From: Bacteroidia bacterium
GTDB lineage: Bacteria; Planctomycetota; Phycisphaerae; Phycisphaerales; SM1A02
Direction: 5' to 3'
Length of the DNA: 9,880 bases
Assembly (NCBI GenBank): GCA_030054235.1
Contig: JASGCG010000033.1
Coordinates: 1 to 9,880, forward strand
Within the stretch, counting starts at the first letter, position 1. Each line of letters begins with the position of its first letter. A model generated the notes under the pieces. That model saw nothing but the letters and a program-made list of their open reading frames with translations. It searched no databases and was not told the DNA's origin. The position numbers and the translations under genes were made by a program. Of this stretch, positions 7,605-9,880 are shown piece after piece.

Positions 7605-7611
7605 TAGTATA
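7605..7611. promoter_or_regulatory. Symmetrical -10 element shared by divergent importer and GH13 genes
   Basis: The 22-base gap between the two ATG codons (7600-7621) contains TAGTATA. Read on minus, TATACT (7611-7606) matches the -10 consensus at five of six bases and ends six bases before the importer ATG at 7599, so transcription should start on that A. Read on plus, TAGTAT (7605-7610) matches four of six, including the key T-A and last T, and predicts a start near 7617, about five bases before the ATG at 7622. No good -35 is seen on either side. AGGA at 7611-7614 is a possible ribosome site for the plus gene, but it would be missing from a transcript starting at 7617. Confidence 0.55.
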
Positions 7612-7621
7612 GGAAACCCGC

Positions 7622-9880
7622 ATGCGCGCCCGGCCGTTCATCATCGCTCTCGGCTGCGGCGTGGTGGCTCCGCCCTTCCCGCCGCAGGTGCCGATGGCCA
7701 CGAGCGAACTCGCCGCGCCGCGCCTGCCGACATCGATCGACGCCACGCGCGGCGCCGACGGCATCTGGCAGGTCGAACTCTCATATCGCCCGCCTGCACC
7801 CGTCGATGCCGTGACGGTGGCGGGGGACTTCAATCGCTGGAATGCAACGGCGATCCCAATGCAGCGCGGCGCGGATGGCGTGTGGCGCGCGCGCATCGGC
7901 GTGGATGGCACGGTGCGCTACAAGTTCGTGCAGACGCGTGGCGGTGGATCCGAGTGGATCGCCGATCCGGCCAACACGGACCGCGAGCCTGATGGGCACG
8001 GTGGATTCAATGCGGTGCTGCGCCTGGGTGCGCAGGCTGCACTCCAGTCGGCTCGTGGCGCGCGCGGCGATGGTCGCATCGAGGCCGCCGCGATCCTGCA
8101 TGACGCGCGGACCCCGATGGGTGCCAGTGCGCTTGCCGACGGCAGCGTGCGGGTGCGCGTGCGTACCCTTGCCCACGATGTGGAGCGCGTGAGCGTGGCC
8201 GCCGATGGCGTGGACTGGATCGACCTCTCGCCCGAGCCGACTCGAGGCGCGTTCACGTGGTGGTCAGGCTGCCTGGCAGCGCCACGCGGAACGCCGTACA
8301 CCTTTCTTCTCACCGATGGAACCATGACCGTACGAGATCCCATGACGTATGCGCTGGCGCCCGCGCCGGCCTTCACCACGCCCGAGTGGGCCAAGCACGC
8401 GATCTGGTACCAGGTCTTTCCGGAGCGCTTCCGCAACGGCGATGCGGCGAACGATCCGCAGCCCGTGCGGCCGTGGCGCAGCTCGTGGTACGAGCCGAGC
8501 GAGTGGGAGGGGAAGGATGGCCAGACCTTCTTCAACCACTTCGTGTTCTCGCGCAAGTACGGCGGCGATCTGCAGGGGCTGCGCTGGGCGCTGCCGTACC
8601 TGAAGTCGCTGGGGATCAACGCGATCTACCTCAATCCGATCTTCCAGGCTCGCACGGCCCACAAGTACGACGCCACGAACTACCTGCACGTCGATGAGCA
8701 CTTCGGCGTGAAGGGCGACTATGCCGTGGCCGAGGCGAAGGAGGACCTGCTCGATCCGTCGACGTGGACGTGGACCCCGACCGACCGGCTCTTCCTCGAG
8801 TTCCTCAAGGAAGCGAAGTCGATGGGCATGCGCGTCATCATCGATGGCGTCTTCAACCATGTGGGCACCGAGCACCCGGCGTTCAAGGACGTGCAGGCGA
8901 AGGGCAAGGAGAGCCGCTTCGCCGACTGGTTCGAGATCACGTCGTGGGAGCCGTTCGTCTACCAAGGGTGGGCGGGCTTCGGCGAACTGCCGGCGTTCCG
9001 CAAGGACCAGGACGGCCTGGCCAGCCCATCGCTGCGCAAGCACCTGATGGACCTGACGCGGCGGTGGATGGATCCCGATGGCGATGGCGACCCGAGCGAT
9101 GGCGTGGATGGCTGGCGCCTCGATGTCCCGCAGGAAGTGCCGATCGGCTTCTGGCGCGAGTGGTGCGCGCACGTTCGATCGATCAATCCGCAGGCGTACA
9201 TCGTGGGCGAGATCTGGACGGTCGAGCCGGAGTGGGTCGATGGCCGCTGCTTCGATGCGCTGATGAACTATCCGTTCGCGAAGGCCGTGCTGCCGTGGCT
9301 CGCCAAGGGCAAGGACGCGATTCCCGTGAGCGAGATGGATGGCAGGCTCGCCGAGCTGCGTCGTTCGTATGCGGACCAGGTCACGTACGTGGCGCAGAAC
9401 CTCTTCGACAGCCATGACACCGATCGCTTGGCGAGCATGCTCCTGAACCGCGACCTGGCCTTCAAGGCCGGCAGCCGAGAGCAGGAGAACGCGACGTACC
9501 TGGGTACGAAGCCCGGTGCCGCCGAGTACGCGCGCATGCGGCTGGCCGCGCTGATCCAGATGACCCATCCCGGTGCGCCGATGATCTATTACGGTGACGA
9601 GGTTGGCATGTACGGCGCCGACGATCCAACGAACCGCAAGCCGATGCTCTGGAAGGATCTTGAGCCGTACGCGATGGCCGAGGACGCGGTCGACTCGCGG
9701 CAGTTCGAGTGGTACCAGCGCGTGATCGCGCTTCGCCATGCGCACCCGGCCCTGCGCACCGGCTCCTTCACCACGGTGCTCGTGGATGACGAGCGCGATC
9801 TGTGGGGCTGGCTGCGTGAGGATGGCTCGGAGCGAGTGCTGGTCATCGTGAACGGATCGGACCGCGTGCAGCGTGCGGCG
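7622..9880 (+). CDS. Neopullulanase/cyclomaltodextrinase-like GH13 enzyme (3' end outside window)
   Basis: The frame runs 753 codons from ATG 7622 to the window edge without a stop, so the C-terminus is missing. A TAG at 7610-7612 closes the frame upstream, which fixes the earliest start. A short hydrophobic stretch (residues 6-16) with Cys12 may be a weak signal or lipoprotein signal, so export is uncertain. A CBM48-like domain follows (about 47-130, with V-A-G-D-F-N-R-W at 66-73), then a second beta domain (about 170-240) like the N-domain of neopullulanases. The GH13 barrel starts near 258 (I-W-Y-Q-V-F-P-E-R-F). It shows H-K-Y-D-A-T-N-Y at 347-354, region I DGVFNH (408-413), an Asp-rich loop (D484, D486, D488, D490), nucleophile D501 in GWRLDVP, general acid E530 in VGEIW and D599 in DSHDTDR. 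All catalytic residues are present. It likely cleaves maltodextrin, pullulan or cyclodextrin into short sugars for the divergent importer. Exact specificity cannot be read from sequence. Confidence 0.9.
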   Translation, partial: MRARPFIIALGCGVVAPPFPPQVPMATSELAAPRLPTSIDATRGADGIWQVELSYRPPAPVDAVTVAGDFNRWNATAIPMQRGADGVWRARIGVDGTVRYKFVQTRGGGSEWIADPANTDREPDGHGGFNAVLRLGAQAALQSARGARGDGRIEAAAILHDARTPMGASALADGSVRVRVRTLAHDVERVSVAADGVDWIDLSPEPTRGAFTWWSGCLAAPRGTPYTFLLTDGTMTVRDPMTYALAPAPAFTTPEWAKHAIWYQVFPERFRNGDAANDPQPVRPWRSSWYEPSEWEGKDGQTFFNHFVFSRKYGGDLQGLRWALPYLKSLGINAIYLNPIFQARTAHKYDATNYLHVDEHFGVKGDYAVAEAKEDLLDPSTWTWTPTDRLFLEFLKEAKSMGMRVIIDGVFNHVGTEHPAFKDVQAKGKESRFADWFEITSWEPFVYQGWAGFGELPAFRKDQDGLASPSLRKHLMDLTRRWMDPDGDGDPSDGVDGWRLDVPQEVPIGFWREWCAHVRSINPQAYIVGEIWTVEPEWVDGRCFDALMNYPFAKAVLPWLAKGKDAIPVSEMDGRLAELRRSYADQVTYVAQNLFDSHDTDRLASMLLNRDLAFKAGSREQENATYLGTKPGAAEYARMRLAALIQMTHPGAPMIYYGDEVGMYGADDPTNRKPMLWKDLEPYAMAEDAVDSRQFEWYQRVIALRHAHPALRTGSFTTVLVDDERDLWGWLREDGSERVLVIVNGSDRVQRAA

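Noticed and set aside
7649..7660. Lipobox at residues 9-12 of the divergent GH13 protein
   Set aside because: A-L-G-C lacks the usual Leu at -3 and the hydrophobic stretch before it is very short. It is mentioned as a possibility only.
7600..7911. Extension of the fusion gene's frame upstream to 7911 on the minus strand
   Set aside because: The extra 104 residues are low in hydrophobic order, antisense to the start of the divergent GH13 gene, and resemble no domain. The ATG at 7599 has a -10 box directly in front.
9071..9103. Asp-rich segment in the divergent GH13 enzyme as a further dockerin repeat
   Set aside because: It sits in the barrel just before the nucleophile, lacks the D-L-G and W-G parts, and matches the conserved pre-region II loop of neopullulanase-like enzymes.
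8264..9745. Long open frame on the minus strand (about 490 codons)
   Set aside because: It is wholly antisense to a GH13 gene with every catalytic motif. Its predicted protein is Arg/His/Val-rich with no recognisable domain, as expected for the complement of GC-rich coding DNA.

Overview
The window looks like chromosomal DNA of a high-GC planctomycete, most likely of the Phycisphaerales type. The main sign is a pair of short C-terminal repeats of the form D-x-D-G-x-G ... D-L-G-x-L-L-x-x-W-G, the dockerin-like tags common on secreted proteins of that group. They end two neighbouring plus-strand proteins. The taxonomic call is an inference, because the window holds no rRNA or other marker gene. 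Coding density is very high and no gene-free stretch reaches 300 bases. I see no tRNA or rRNA gene, CRISPR array, insertion sequence or phage gene.

Layout. (1) Bases 2-295, plus: the C-terminal end of a secreted protein with two dockerin-like repeats, followed by a strong intrinsic terminator (323-358). (2) Bases 405-2441, plus: a complete secreted GH13 enzyme, closest in design to glycogen branching enzyme (CBM48-like domain, GH13 barrel, all-beta C-terminal domain), ending in the same repeat pair. (3) Bases 2458-3084, minus: a nucleotidyltransferase-fold protein, convergent with the amylase and not obviously related to sugar metabolism. (4) Bases 3168-7599, minus: a three-gene ABC importer operon of the CUT1 (oligosaccharide) type, read from right to left. 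Its first gene (5164-7599) is one 811-residue polypeptide that joins an extracellular sugar-binding protein to a MalF/UgpA-type permease. It overlaps by ATGA with a MalG/UgpE-type permease (4307-5167), which is followed 14 bases later by a MalK/UgpC-type ATPase (3168-4292). (5) Bases 7622-9880, plus: a neopullulanase/cyclomaltodextrinase-like GH13 enzyme, divergent from the importer and cut by the window edge.

Taken together this is probably an alpha-glucan (starch, glycogen or maltodextrin) utilisation locus. Secreted or envelope GH13 enzymes would process the polymer, and the importer would take up the resulting oligosaccharides. The substrate is inferred from the neighbours, not shown by the transporter sequence. 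No transcriptional regulator lies in the window.

The two most notable points are the binding-protein/permease fusion, whose binding domain should be held to the membrane by a helix at each end, and the 22-base divergent gap at 7600-7621. That gap holds a -10 element readable on both strands (TAGTAT on plus, TATACT on minus). The minus-strand -10 predicts transcription starting exactly at the A of the ATG. A similar close -10 precedes the nucleotidyltransferase and the first amylase, which suggests leaderless transcripts are common here, while the downstream operon genes carry Shine-Dalgarno-like sequences.
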